Positions 1-8,798 of a stretch of 64,000 nt of DNA are shown piece after piece; position 1 is the stretch's first letter; every line of letters begins with the position of its first letter. The translations under genes were made by a program, and so were the position numbers. The notes below the pieces were generated by a model. It did no database searches, was not told the origin of the DNA, and saw nothing but the letters and a program-made list of their open reading frames with translations. Source of the DNA: Streptomyces sp. DSM 15324. GTDB taxonomy: Bacteria; Actinomycetota; Actinomycetes; Streptomycetales; Streptomycetaceae. The stretch spans positions 1 to 64,000 of the forward strand of contig NZ_KQ949041.1 in assembly GCF_001514285.1 (NCBI RefSeq), in the 5' to 3' direction.

Positions 1-269
1 GGCGGCTCCCCTGCTCGGCCGTGCCTGAGTGCGGCCCTGTACGTCATCGGTCGGCCCGCGCGACGAAAGGGCGTCCAAGCAAACAGTCGCGCTGGGTTGG
101 CGCACAGTATCCGCAGGGCTTCGGTGGGGTTGAGTTCCGCCGTGAGCCAGGTCGGGGTGCTGTAGGCACGGCCATTTGCACGACAAGGCACGGCCGCCTT
201 CGCCCACACATACTGTCCGGCCAGCAGGCGGGAGAGCGCAGCGCATCCGGGGTAGGGCAGAGACAAGGC

Positions 270-595
270 CGCCGGCAGCCCCGATGATCGACAACCACCG
301 CGCCGGACCGGCCGAGCAGCCAGGGTTCCAGCTCCTCCCACTGGCGTTGCTGTCCCTGGACTTCCAAGTGGAGTCCAGGGGCGGCGATTTCGTGCACCAG
401 TCGCTGCCAGAGCCGATCTTCCAGCGGGGGCACCGGGCCGCTGATCAGGTTGAGGCGGATCCCGCACGCACCCCTCTCCACGAGCCGGTCGAGTTCCCCC
501 GACGTCCGGGGTCTACGACGGCCACGCCGCAGAGAGGGCCCCGACGCCTTGCCGAGGGCCTGGAGCAGGTAGGAGTTGTCCGTGCCGAGGCATGT
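270..595 (-). pseudogene. Amidohydrolase (metal-dependent TIM-barrel) gene fragment
   Basis: On the minus strand this encodes segments typical of the middle of amidohydrolase-2 family enzymes: GTDNSYLLQAL, then VAVVDP in a second frame, then ELDRLVERGACGIRLNLIS, then VVVDHRG. The VAVVDP segment is out of frame with the parts on either side, so at least two small indels are present. The N-terminal metal-binding DTHLH-type motif and the C-terminal third are not found. It is a non-functional remnant. Family assignment rests on motif resemblance only. Confidence 0.5.
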
Positions 596-714
596 TCACG
601 GGAAGCGCCCACGGCATCGCCGTCGTCGCTGTGCTCCCCGAGACCTTCGCACAGGAAACTCGATACCCCCGCACTCCCCGCGGCCGAAGCTACCGCCCCG
701 CCGGTCGCCTCCGC

Positions 715-2201
715 TCACTGAACCACTCCGTCAGAGGCGGCTGGAATGAGGTCGATCCATGCAAGACCACCGAGATCGAGCCGACTGCGGGCACGTGTCA
801 CGGCAACGTAGGCGAGGCGGGCGTCCGTTTCACTCACGGGTTCCGAGATCGGGCGACCACGGTCGTCGTGTTGATCGCTGTCCGGGGGCGGGGGAAGTCA
901 TCGGCGATCTTGACCGTGGGCCATTCCCGGCCTTTGGCCTTGTGGGCCGTGGAGACCGTGACGTCGGCCTTGTCCTCGTCGGTCAGTGCGTGGACCGCGG
1001 TGATGATGGCCTCGGGTCCGTGCTGGTCGACAAGTTCTACGAAAGGCTGCAGATCACGGCCGGCCGGATCGTGATCCGCGTACTCCTGCAGCTCACCCCA
1101 GGAGGCGAAGAGAACGAGTTCTGGGTGGGCGGTGCGACGGCCGTCTTTGAGGTCCCGTGCAGCCAGCGCCAGCGCGACGAGCGTATGCCCTCCCCGCGTC
1201 AGCGCGACGCGGTGGCCGGCGGCCAGCAGTCGCATGACCTCGGTCATGGCCCCGATGTTGGTGCGGCACAGCACCGCGTCCGGGGAGGCAACGAGACCGA
1301 CCTTCGTCGGGACCGCCTCGGTACCTGTCAGTCGGATGGGCGCGTCGGTGAACGCGAGCCACCGGTTGGCTTGTTCGGCAAGGAGGGGGCCGAAGCGGAA
1401 GGATCGAGTCAGGGTGAGGTGGGTGGCGTCGAAGCTTGTCATGATGTCCCGGGCTCCGCGCCAGCCGTAGATCGCCTGTGCGGAGTCGCCAACCATGACC
1501 AGCTGGGTGTGGGCGCGTTGAGCCGCGAAGACCTGTTCCAGGACAGGGTTGGTGTCCTGTGCTTCGTCGAGGAAGAGGAAGTCGGCGTCGATCTTTGGTT
1601 CGGTGAGAGCCCACATCTTCAGGTAGTGGTCATGCTCGAAACGGACCACGCCCTGCTCGGGATTCTGCAGGTCTCCCCACGCCTTGTCCGCGAACGACGT
1701 CACGACCTCGGCGAGGCGGGCGTGTTCGTCCGGCGCACTCAGGCCGCGCAGCGCGGGTACGTGGTGAGAAGCCAGCGTGCGATCAGCCGAGTGGCAGAAG
1801 CGGGTCACCGTGCGCAGGACGCTGTGTGACAACGTCCTGTGGCTGATCTCGTGATCTCCGATTCGGACCGGAGAGGTGATGCCGAGGGCCTGCCCGATCT
1901 TCCACGCAGGTTGGCGGGGGCTGTTGAGTCTGCGAGCGAAGCGGTGGCCAAGGGCTGCGTAGGCCGTGGCGTGGGCGGTCTTGCACATCACGGATCGCGG
2001 GAAGCGTGCGGAGGCGTCGTGTGCGATGTCTTTGTTGAAGGCGAGGTAGCGCCCTCGGCGTTTAGTACTCGCGGCGAGCAGGCTCAGCGTGCTGGTCTTT
2101 CCTGTGCCGGCGCCGGCCTGCAGCACGAGGTGATGGCCTTCTCGGAATGCTTCGACAGCATGAGCCTGTTCGTCTGTGGGCGTGTGCAACAAGGGCTCCA
2201 C
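715..2201 (-). pseudogene. UvrD/Rep-like superfamily 1 helicase, frameshifted before motif VI
   Basis: The first 455 codons (2201 down to 834) encode a stand-alone SF1 helicase. Walker A GAGTGKTS is at residues 30-37, DEAQD (motif II) at about 212-216 and GDSAQAIYGWRGA (motif III) at about 238-250, and VSTAHKAKGREW lies near the C-terminus. The frame then stops at 834. The expected arginine-finger motif VI (DARLAYVAVTRARSRLDLGG) follows at once in another frame and runs to a stop at 715. The shift lies at about 840-860, so the product as written lacks motif VI and should not couple ATP hydrolysis to unwinding. The gene begins 12 bp after the gene at 2214-2750 and appears to be the last member of an operon headed by the XRE regulator. 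Confidence 0.82.
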
Positions 2202-2213
2202 GGAGGAGAAGGG

Positions 2214-2750
2214 CTAAGGGTTCGGGTGCGCGTGAGACTGGCTCCGTCCAGCTCGGCCAGCGGCGTACGCGTCAGATACGGCCGGATCACGACGACGGAG
2301 CAGGATGTCGGCTGTGCAAGCCAGTACGTCCTCGGAGGAGTGGAGGGCGAGCAGGCCTTCGAGTTGCGCCGTCAGTTGCAGGGAGCGTTCTCTCTCGTTC
2401 CGATCGAGGGCTGCGGTCACGCTCCGGGCGACGAAGTCTCCGGGCCGCTGTCCTCTGGCGGTCGCGGCCTGGCGGATCGCCGCTCGCGCGGTACGGCTGA
2501 ACTTGAGATTAAGAAGGACCTGCCCGTGCTGGTCGGGGTAGTGGGTGGTCAGGGCATCGATGGGCAGAAGGTGGTGCAGCCGTCGCCGTAGTGACCGCAG
2601 CGCGCGGCCTGGCGTCCTGGCCGGCTGAACGGCCATCAACCGGGTGCGGTCGGCGTTCGCTGCGAGCGACACCGTACGACGAGCTCGGTGGAGCTCGCCA
2701 TTGGTGGCTGGCCTGGTCAGCAGGATTTCAATGCCATCGTGCGAGGTCAC
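2214..2750 (-). CDS. Hypothetical protein with a possible DNA-binding helical segment
   Basis: A 178-residue basic protein of unknown function. The middle (about residues 83-120) contains FSRTARAAIRQAATARGQRPGDFVARSV, which resembles a ribbon-helix-helix or arc-like segment, but the match is weak. The start overlaps the stop of the upstream DUF6083 gene (2747-2750), suggesting translational coupling, and the stop lies 12 bp before the helicase start. The position inside a helicase operon suggests a nucleic-acid-related role. That is inference only. Confidence 0.55.
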   Translation of the reverse strand: MTSHDGIEILLTRPATNGELHRARRTVSLAANADRTRLMAVQPARTPGRALRSLRRRLHHLLPIDALTTHYPDQHGQVLLNLKFSRTARAAIRQAATARGQRPGDFVARSVTAALDRNERERSLQLTAQLEGLLALHSSEDVLACTADILLRRRDPAVSDAYAAGRAGRSQSHAHPNP

Positions 2751-3625
2751 GACCCAGCCGTTCCATACTCGTGGTGCGTCGGGCGCGGACGACGGACGTG
2801 GTTCGGCAGGCGGTTGTGGATGTGCGCGCGGTGGAGCATGGGGTCGAAGGGCTCCCAGTCGGCCAGCGCGAGGTCCGCTGCTGACTGGGTTGCGGTGTGG
2901 GTGGAACAGCGCTGCATGCGCCAGCGCAGCTGCTCGGCGTAAGGCAGGGCGGTGAGGTCATATACAGCCATGAGCTCACAGGGCAAGGCCAGTTGCCCCC
3001 GTGTGGCCGTAGCGGGTACCAGCCTCCAGACGCCCACGGGGCCGTCCGCAGTGAGCAGCCTCTGCGAGCAGCGGTCGCGACGCCGCGTCTGCGCGACGCA
3101 CTGGATTTCGTCCACAGGTTGCGCAGCGAGGTAGCGGACATACAGGAACTGCACTACGGGTCTGGCGGGTCGGCAGCCGTCCGGTTGAGCCATTGGCCGG
3201 CTCGAAGGGGGCATTGGAGTGAACACGCCGGTGTCAATCAGGCGGCGTGTGTGCAGGGCCAGATCCCGGCGCAGCCCGTCCAGCGCGGAGGCTTCGGGCG
3301 CAGCGTCGCGAGCGGGACAGACTGGGGCGTGAGCCAGGCGGCACCAGGCTCTGCCATCGCCAGCCGGATGGGCGACACCAGAGCTTACGTGCCAACGGTA
3401 GGCGGTGGGCACCTCGGCCGCGGGCACTTCCCGGGGGTGCAGGCGGACGGGCCGCGCAAAGCTGCGGTGGTACCACTCGACCGGGTTGCCGCACTCTCGG
3501 CAGCGATCACGCTGAGCGCAGCGGAGGAGCCGACTGGGGCTGTCGTGCTCGATACGCAGTGAGCGTCGGGGGTAGGCGACAGCGGGGCTGCCGTCCCAGT
3601 GCCGCGGTGTGGATGAAGAACGCAT
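2747..3625 (-). CDS. DUF6083 domain-containing protein
   Basis: About 292 residues. The N-terminal half matches the Streptomyces DUF6083 pattern: SPSRLLRCAQRDRCRECGNPVEWYHR, then a PVRLHP segment and WHVSSGVAHPAGDGRAWCR. Paired cysteines (CRECGN) and His residues suggest a small zinc-binding fold. The function of the family is unknown. The ATG at 3625 is preferred because related proteins begin with a similar short run before the WDGS-like segment. A GTG at 3649 is an alternative. Its stop overlaps the next gene's start, so it belongs with the downstream hypothetical and helicase genes. Confidence 0.72.
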   Translation of the reverse strand: MRSSSTPRHWDGSPAVAYPRRSLRIEHDSPSRLLRCAQRDRCRECGNPVEWYHRSFARPVRLHPREVPAAEVPTAYRWHVSSGVAHPAGDGRAWCRLAHAPVCPARDAAPEASALDGLRRDLALHTRRLIDTGVFTPMPPSSRPMAQPDGCRPARPVVQFLYVRYLAAQPVDEIQCVAQTRRRDRCSQRLLTADGPVGVWRLVPATATRGQLALPCELMAVYDLTALPYAEQLRWRMQRCSTHTATQSAADLALADWEPFDPMLHRAHIHNRLPNHVRRPRPTHHEYGTAGS

Positions 3626-3777
3626 GCGTGCGAAGGTGCCAGGCAACACGCCGCATCCACAGCGCCGAGGCTGGAGGGTCCCTCGAACAGCCCCATTCCA
3701 TGAAACGCACGTTCGAGTTGTCGATCAGAGATTCGTGTCGCTTCGCCGGTCCGGGTGATTGGCGCGAGCCCTCCCAG

Positions 3778-4047
3778 TCAACGGTCAGCGCCGGTCGGCC
3801 CCGGGGGCTCGTGCCCCTCACACACGGCTCCGAAGAGCTCGTCGAGCGGAGTGCTCAAGGCATGGGCGAGGGCGTGCCAGGTCTTGAGAGTGCCGATGGT
3901 GCGTCCCTGCTCGATCTCGATGAGGGTCCTTCTGGCCAGGCCGCTTCGATCAGCGAGCTCGTCATAGGTCCAGCCGCGCGCCGCCCGCAGCCGCGCAAGC
4001 TCCAGACGCAGCGCCTCGAAATCCGGGTCGGGCGGGAGGATCGTCAC
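3778..4047 (-). CDS. XRE-family helix-turn-helix transcriptional regulator
   Basis: An 89-residue protein that is almost entirely one Cro/C1-type HTH domain: LRLELARLRAARGWTYDELADRSGLARRTLIEIEQGRTIGTLKTWHALAHAL. The GTG at 4047 is chosen because the fold begins directly after it. An ATG at 4119 would put part of the 17-bp repeats inside the gene. No clear Shine-Dalgarno sequence precedes either start, so a leaderless message is possible. It is divergent from the Cys-rich gene at 4211 and likely controls that promoter and its own operon through the adjacent repeats. Confidence 0.85.
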   Translation of the reverse strand: MTILPPDPDFEALRLELARLRAARGWTYDELADRSGLARRTLIEIEQGRTIGTLKTWHALAHALSTPLDELFGAVCEGHEPPGPTGADR

Positions 4048-4061
4048 CCGACAATCCGACG

Positions 4062-4143
4062 GTGCAGACCACTGCCCTGTCAGTGCAGACCTCTGCCCTA
4101 TTTCTGCAGGTGACGCCATCAAGTGAAGGGCAGAGGTCTGCAC
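4062..4143. promoter_or_regulatory. Three copies of a 17-bp operator-like repeat
   Basis: GTGCAGACCTCTGCCCT occurs at 4083-4099. It is repeated with one mismatch (GTGCAGACCACTGCCCT) at 4062-4078, 21 bp upstream or two helical turns away. It occurs perfectly inverted (AGGGCAGAGGTCTGCAC) at 4127-4143. The three copies fill the gap between the XRE regulator and the divergent gene at 4211. The geometry suits binding by the neighbouring HTH protein. Binding itself is inferred. Confidence 0.75.
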
Positions 4144-4210
4144 TACCGTGTGCGGGCCACCCCACCCTCCGCGGGTACAGCGCAGACATGACGGGAGGAA
4201 CACGCCCCCC

Positions 4211-5266
4211 ATGAGGCTTTGCACGACGCGACCCGGCGTCCGGCGCGCCTGGACCGTGGAACTGCGCCCGCAGCCCGGCGGACCGATCCTCGTATGCCAG
4301 CAGTGCTCCCGCAGCGACCGACTGCTCAGTGGCACGTCCGCTCGGTCGGAGCTCCTGGCCCACCTGGCACGACACGCTCGCCGCGATCTCCTCCCTACTC
4401 ACCTTCGTACCTGCCAGTGCCACGAGCGCGGCTGCAGCTGGCACCCGCGCCATCGAGGCTGTGGTGGGCCCATCCGGCTCGTGCTCGCACGCGAGCGAGG
4501 CGGACGGCTGTGGCGCCTCGCGGACGCGTGCACGGCCTGCGCCGCCGCCACGTCACAAGCGGCCGTCGTTCCCGACACGTTCATCAACGCTGCGACGGCG
4601 CCGCCGGCGCATGCGGACATCCGTCGAAAGCACCGAAGCCCCAGAGGCCCGGACAGGCAGACCCGGGTGCGGGAGATGCTCAACTACCTCGCCTCCGCGC
4701 TGCCGACTGAGACCGGACCTGCCGCCCGACTGATCGCCCTGCAATGCGCCTTGCGCATGAACGACTCGGCTCAAGTCCGCTTGCCGCTCGGGGTACTGCG
4801 CAGCCTTCGATTGGAACCTGCCACGGATTCCTGGCGGGATCTCCACCAGGCACGATGGCTATGCGCAACCCTGCCCACGTCGCACTCCAGCGCACGCGCT
4901 GTAGTCATCCAGCTCCTCGACGTCGGGCTCTTCGCCCAATGCCCGGCCCGTCCCGACCGGCTCGCTGCCGCAGACTGGGCGCTGCGAGCCGCTTGCGGCA
5001 TCCGCATGGACTGCGCCCCGTTTTCCCAGCTCATTGCCATGTGTATCAAGGCCCATACCGCTCCCGAGAGCACCCATGGAACAGCTGAAGTGGATCAGCT
5101 GGCACGCGAGTGCGGGCTGGCCGCAACGGATTTCACGGATGCACTTGACCAATTGACGGCCGCAGGACACATCAGCTCCTGGAGCGTGCAGTCGGCGTCG
5201 GGAGATCTGTACTGGACACTGACAGAGCCCGGCGAGCGTGGATGCGAAGGAACGACTCGTCGGTGA
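4211..5266 (+). CDS. Cysteine-rich hypothetical protein divergent from XRE regulator
   Basis: 351 residues from the ATG at 4211, which has GGGAGGAA about 12 bases upstream. An earlier in-frame ATG at 4148 lacks a ribosome site and would read through the repeat region. The N-terminal third has several CxxC-like pairs (CQQC near residue 30, CQCHERGC near 70, CTAC near 108), suggesting zinc ribbons. The C-terminal part is helical and ends in a segment resembling a winged-helix end (LDQLTAAGHISSWSV...LYWTL). No known function is recognised. The paired arrangement with an XRE regulator suggests a co-regulated accessory module. Confidence 0.65.
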   Translation: MRLCTTRPGVRRAWTVELRPQPGGPILVCQQCSRSDRLLSGTSARSELLAHLARHARRDLLPTHLRTCQCHERGCSWHPRHRGCGGPIRLVLARERGGRLWRLADACTACAAATSQAAVVPDTFINAATAPPAHADIRRKHRSPRGPDRQTRVREMLNYLASALPTETGPAARLIALQCALRMNDSAQVRLPLGVLRSLRLEPATDSWRDLHQARWLCATLPTSHSSARAVVIQLLDVGLFAQCPARPDRLAAADWALRAACGIRMDCAPFSQLIAMCIKAHTAPESTHGTAEVDQLARECGLAATDFTDALDQLTAAGHISSWSVQSASGDLYWTLTEPGERGCEGTTRR

Positions 5267-5370
5267 CTGGCAGACGTCGACGGTCCGTCACACGCAACGT
5301 CGATATCGCAAACATCCGCGCCGAGGCGCCGGGGGCATCGCTCTCAGCGCCGACGCGGGATCCTGATCGA

Positions 5371-5589
5371 CTAACGTCGAATTCCCGCCGCTCGCTTCTG
5401 ACGTGTCCGCTGAGCGATTTTCCGAGCGCCTGAAGCATTCATAAGCCAGGCCGCGAATTGCAGGCCGACGTCGAACTGCTCCGCCACCTGTTCGTCGGCC
5501 CCGCCCGACAGAGCCGCGCCGATCGCCGCCGTCATGGGAATGAGCAACTCCCCAGAGAGAGCTGCGGCCTGCTTCTCCTTCAGCGCCAT
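5371..5589 (-). CDS. Small hypothetical protein
   Basis: A 72-residue open frame with a hydrophobic centre (SGELLIPMTAAIGAALSGG) and a basic tail rich in Arg/Lys. No family is recognised. It lies between the Cys-rich gene and the alcohol dehydrogenase remnant, with no strong ribosome site. It may be the last part of a lost larger gene. Confidence 0.35.
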   Translation of the reverse strand: MALKEKQAAALSGELLIPMTAAIGAALSGGADEQVAEQFDVGLQFAAWLMNASGARKIAQRTRQKRAAGIRR

Positions 5590-5594
5590 CTCAG

Positions 5595-5614
5595 GGCCTA
5601 GTTTTTTCTAGGCC
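5595..5614. terminator. Perfect 7-bp hairpin with T6 loop
   Basis: GGCCTAG, six T residues, then CTAGGCC form a perfect stem-loop. It sits just upstream of the small minus-strand frame starting at 5589 and about 165 bp before the alcohol dehydrogenase start. It may be a terminator or transcript boundary. The T tract is in the loop and not after the stem, so termination is uncertain. Confidence 0.35.
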
Positions 5615-5780
5615 GGTTCGGCTCCGTGGCACCCGCAGAGGCCTCGGTTGCCACCCGGACCACCTCGGCGCGGAAGTCCGCGTCCCAGATGAAGCCCGTC
5701 GTGCCTCCGGCATAGCCGACCCGTCGGATCACCAACCCCCGCCCCTTCAACCTGTTCGCGTTCATGAGGAGAGAGCACGG

Positions 5781-6843
5781 ATGCTGACTGCACTTGGCCT
5801 CGCCGACGGCCACTACCTGTCGGTCGAGGAGGTCGACCCCCGCAAACCGGGCCCGCACGACATCGTCGTACGAGTCGGCGCCAGCGGGGTCTGCCACACC
5901 GACGTCACCGTCCTGGGCGGCCACCTGCCGATGCCTGCCCCTCGTCCTCGGCCACGAGGGCGCCGGAGACCGGCTCCGAGGTGACCTCCGTCGCCGTCGG
6001 CGACCGGGTCATCGGCACCGTGGGCGCTGTGTGCGGCACCTGCTGGTACTGCGTCCGCGACATGACCCACCTCTGCGACAACAGCATGGCCATGACCTCG
6101 GCGCCGCGCGTCAAAAGGACCCACGGCACGGAGGTTCCAGCCTTTGTCGGCCTCGGCACCTTCGCCGAGGCGATGACCGTGCACGATGCAAGCGTGGTCC
6201 CCGTGACCACGGACCTGCCGGACGAACAGCTCGCGCTGATCGGATGCGCCATCACCAACGGCCTGGGGGCGGTGTTCAACACGGCTCAGGTGAAGCCCGC
6301 TTCGAGCATCGTGGTCATCGGCTCCGGCGGTGTCGGTCAGGCGGTGATCCAAGACGCGCGGATCGCCGGTGCCGCCCGCATCATCGCTGTCGATCCCCTG
6401 GAGAACAAGCGGTCGGCCGCGCTCGGTTCCGGCGCGACGGACGCGATCGACCCCACGAGCGCCGACCTGGTCGACGAAGTCCGGCGTCTCACCGGCGGAC
6501 GCGGCGCCCACCACACCTTCGAAGTGGTGGGCAACCCCACGACCATCACCCAGGCGTGGGACGCCGCCCGCCGCGGCGGGACGGTCGCCCTCGTCGGAAT
6601 GTCGGCCGCCGACGCGATGATCACCATGCCCGCGCTTTCCCTGGCCTCGGACGACAAACCGCTGTGCGGCAGCCTCTACGGCGGTACGCAGGCCCGGCGG
6701 GACATTCCGCTGATCGTGGAGTTGGCGGAGACAGGCCGCCTCGATCTCGCGTCGATGGTCACGCGCCGCGTACCACTGCACGAGGTGAACGACGCCATTC
6801 GAGCGTTGGAGGCGGGGTGAGCAGATCCGCACCGTCGTCGTAT
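5781..6843 (+). pseudogene. Zinc-dependent alcohol dehydrogenase (MDR family) with multiple indels
   Basis: The start at 5781 has GAGGAGAGAG upstream and encodes a normal N-terminus with GASGVCHTDVTVLGGHLPMP. The frame then breaks near 5935: LVLGHEGAGD continues in a second frame, and GSEVTSVAVGDRVIGTVGAVCGTCWYC returns in a third from about 5965. The NAD-binding motif GSGGVGQAV lies near 6325. A stop at 6818 is preceded by one extra G. Without it the gene would end EAGEQIRTVVV at 6843, as in related enzymes. Three separate lesions make a functional enzyme unlikely unless they are sequencing errors. Confidence 0.82.
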
Positions 6844-6871
6844 GACCCTCTGAAGTCAATCCAACCGCCAT

Positions 6872-6903
6872 GGAGGCCAGCGCCGCACGCGGAGCTGGCC
6901 TCC
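6872..6903 (+). terminator. Rho-independent-like terminator after alcohol dehydrogenase
   Basis: GGAGGCCAGC (6872-6881) pairs perfectly with GCTGGCCTCC (6894-6903) across a 12-base loop, followed by GGGTTTCTTCCTC. It lies about 30 bp after the original end of the alcohol dehydrogenase. Confidence 0.65.
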
Positions 6904-7289
6904 GGGTTTCTTCCTCTCACCCACAAAGAGGAACACCTGTGCCCTACGACGCGTCGCTGTCCCCCACCTACTGCTTGTCGGAGCTGGAGCAATGGGCGTC
7001 ATAACCGGATACCACCTGCAGTTAGCCGCGCCGAAGTGATGTTCCAGGTACGGCCGGCACACGTGGAGAAGCTGTCGCTGCCCCAGACGCTCTCCTCCTA
7101 GGACAGCGCGACCGTGAATCACTCCGCTGGCTACCGGGTGATTTCAGATGTCTCGGAAGTCGCCGACCAGACCTACGAGTACGGCATCGTCACCCTTGAC
7201 GGCGCCTCCTCGTGCTCCGTTGAGGGCACCACACTGCTGAACCACCTTGGCGACGCCGTCCGTGAAAGGTCCGACACCGTTGTCATCGG
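6904..7289. other. Region with no supported gene
   Basis: Short open frames exist on both strands, but none shows a recognisable domain or convincing ribosome site. The stretch lies between two pseudogene remnants and is probably decayed coding sequence. Confidence 0.5.
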
Positions 7290-7445
7290 AGGCATCGCGG
7301 TGCCGGGAGATCGGCCGACAGGTCGACCCCGTTGGGCATCGGCACCCGTAGCTCCGCTGGACCACGACATCCCGGGTCAGAGTGGGGGACAGCTTCAGCC
7401 GGCGCTCGACGAGATGGCCGATCAGGTTCACCACTGACGCTTCGT
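7290..7445 (-). pseudogene. CocE/NonD-family hydrolase N-terminal fragment
   Basis: The minus strand encodes VNLIGHLVERRLKLSPTLTRDVVVQRS (about 7428-7351) in one frame. A second frame continues with LRVPMPNGVDLSADLPAPR (about 7350-7295). Together these resemble the N-terminal strand of CocE/NonD alpha/beta hydrolases (LxRDVxVxMPDGVxLxADxYxPR). The catalytic core is absent. It is a short frameshifted remnant. Confidence 0.55.
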
Positions 7446-7568
7446 CCGTCAGCGCGGTCCTTTCCGGACGCCGGATCGAGCGGCATGAAGAGGAGCGCAC
7501 GCCCGACATCCTCGAGATCACGTCGGCGGCCAGGCAGTCCATGTTGTCGATACGTCCTGACAAACCTC

Positions 7569-7631
7569 TTGACACCGCCGACAGGGCATTCGATAGTACG
7601 GGCATCTAGAACGTACTAGTAGCACGTTCTA
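7569..7631 (+). promoter_or_regulatory. Promoter and tandem LacI operators for the inositol transporter operon
   Basis: TTGACA at 7569-7574 and GATAGT at 7592-7597, spaced 17 bp, form a good sigma-70-type promoter. Directly downstream are TAGAACGTACTA (7607-7618) and TAGCACGTTCTA (7620-7631). Each differs by one base from the palindrome TAGAACGTTCTA found at 18241. The outer halves form a larger inverted repeat, TCTAGAACGT ... ACGTTCTAGA (7605-7633). Operators just after the predicted start site fit repression by the LacI regulator encoded at 20381. Confidence 0.75.
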
Positions 7632-7793
7632 GAGGCTGCCGAGCCGCACACACCCGATGGCTGCCGCAGACGACACGTTCCGCCGCACACGGCGTTCTCA
7701 TCAACCGCTCGCCCGCGTCACTCGGCCGGGCGCGGCCCTCCCGAGGCCGGAACCCCATTCCCACCCTGATCAGCACAGCGAGGTGCAAGGGAC

Positions 7794-8798
7794 ATGCACA
7801 GACACCACAGAGCCGCCGCACTGGCCGCCACCGTTCTCACCGGCGCTCTTCTCGCCACCGGCTGCTCCAGCAGCTCAGGCGGCAAGAAGTCCGAGGAGAC
7901 CGCGAACGGCGCGTCAGCGGGCAAGGCCACCACGCCCCGCATGACCGTCGCGCTGGTCACCCACCAGGCCCCCGGCGACACCTTCTGGGACACCGTCCGC
8001 AAGGGCGCCGAGGCCGCCGCGGCCAAGGACAACATCAAGCTCATCTACTCCGCCGACCCCAACGCGGGCAACCAGGCCAACCTGGTGCAGAACGCGATCG
8101 ACCAGAAGGTCGACGGCATTGCCGTCACGCTGGCCAAGCCGGACGCCATGAAGTCCGTCCTGGCCAAGGCGGAGCAGGCCGGCATACCCGTGACCGGCCT
8201 CAACGCCGGCCTGAGCCAGTGGAAGAGTCTGGGCCTCCTGGAGTACTTCGGCCAGGACGAGACCGTGGCGGGCGAGGCGTTCGGCAAGAAGCTCAATGAC
8301 ATCGGCGCCAAGCACGCCGTCTGCGTCGTCCAGGAACAGGGCAACGTCGCCCTGACGCAGCGCTGCGACGGCGTGAAGAAGACCTTCTCCGGCAAGACCG
8401 ACGTCCTCTACGTCAACGGAACCGACATGCCGTCGGTGAAGTCGACGATCACCGCCAAGCTCTCGGCGGACAAGTCCATCGACGAGGTGGTCACGCTTGC
8501 CGCGCCGATCGCGCTGACCGCCACGCAGTCGGTCTCGGACGCCGGCAGCAAGGCGAAGGTCGCCACCTTCGACCTCAACAAGGACCTCATCAAGGCCATC
8601 CAGAACAACTCCATCCAGTTCGCCGTCGACCAGCAGCCCTACCTCCAGGGCTACCTGGCCGTCGACGCGCTGTGGCTCTACAAGAACAACGGCAACTACA
8701 GCGGCGGCGGTGAGCAGCCCGTGCTGACCGGCCCGGCCTTCGTCGACAAGTCCAACGTCGACAAGGTCGCCGCCTTCGCCGCAAAGGGAACCCGGTGA
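7794..8798 (+). CDS. Sugar (probably inositol) ABC transporter substrate-binding lipoprotein
   Basis: A 334-residue CUT2-type periplasmic binding protein. The signal peptide ends in the lipobox LLATGC with Cys24 as the lipid anchor. The mature part has the type-1 fold signature (VALVTHQAPGDTFWDTVRKGAEAA ... DQQPYLQGYLAVDALWLY). The ATG at 7794 follows an AAGGGA ribosome site. Its stop overlaps the permease start. Position at the head of an iol gene cluster and behind a LacI-type operator makes myo-inositol the likely ligand. That is inferred from context. Confidence 0.9.
   Translation: MHRHHRAAALAATVLTGALLATGCSSSSGGKKSEETANGASAGKATTPRMTVALVTHQAPGDTFWDTVRKGAEAAAAKDNIKLIYSADPNAGNQANLVQNAIDQKVDGIAVTLAKPDAMKSVLAKAEQAGIPVTGLNAGLSQWKSLGLLEYFGQDETVAGEAFGKKLNDIGAKHAVCVVQEQGNVALTQRCDGVKKTFSGKTDVLYVNGTDMPSVKSTITAKLSADKSIDEVVTLAAPIALTATQSVSDAGSKAKVATFDLNKDLIKAIQNNSIQFAVDQQPYLQGYLAVDALWLYKNNGNYSGGGEQPVLTGPAFVDKSNVDKVAAFAAKGTR

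Noticed and set aside
5598..5765. 55-codon minus frame ending RATEASAGATEPNRPRKN
   Set aside because: There is no ribosome site and it lies in the promoter region of the alcohol dehydrogenase. It has no family resemblance.
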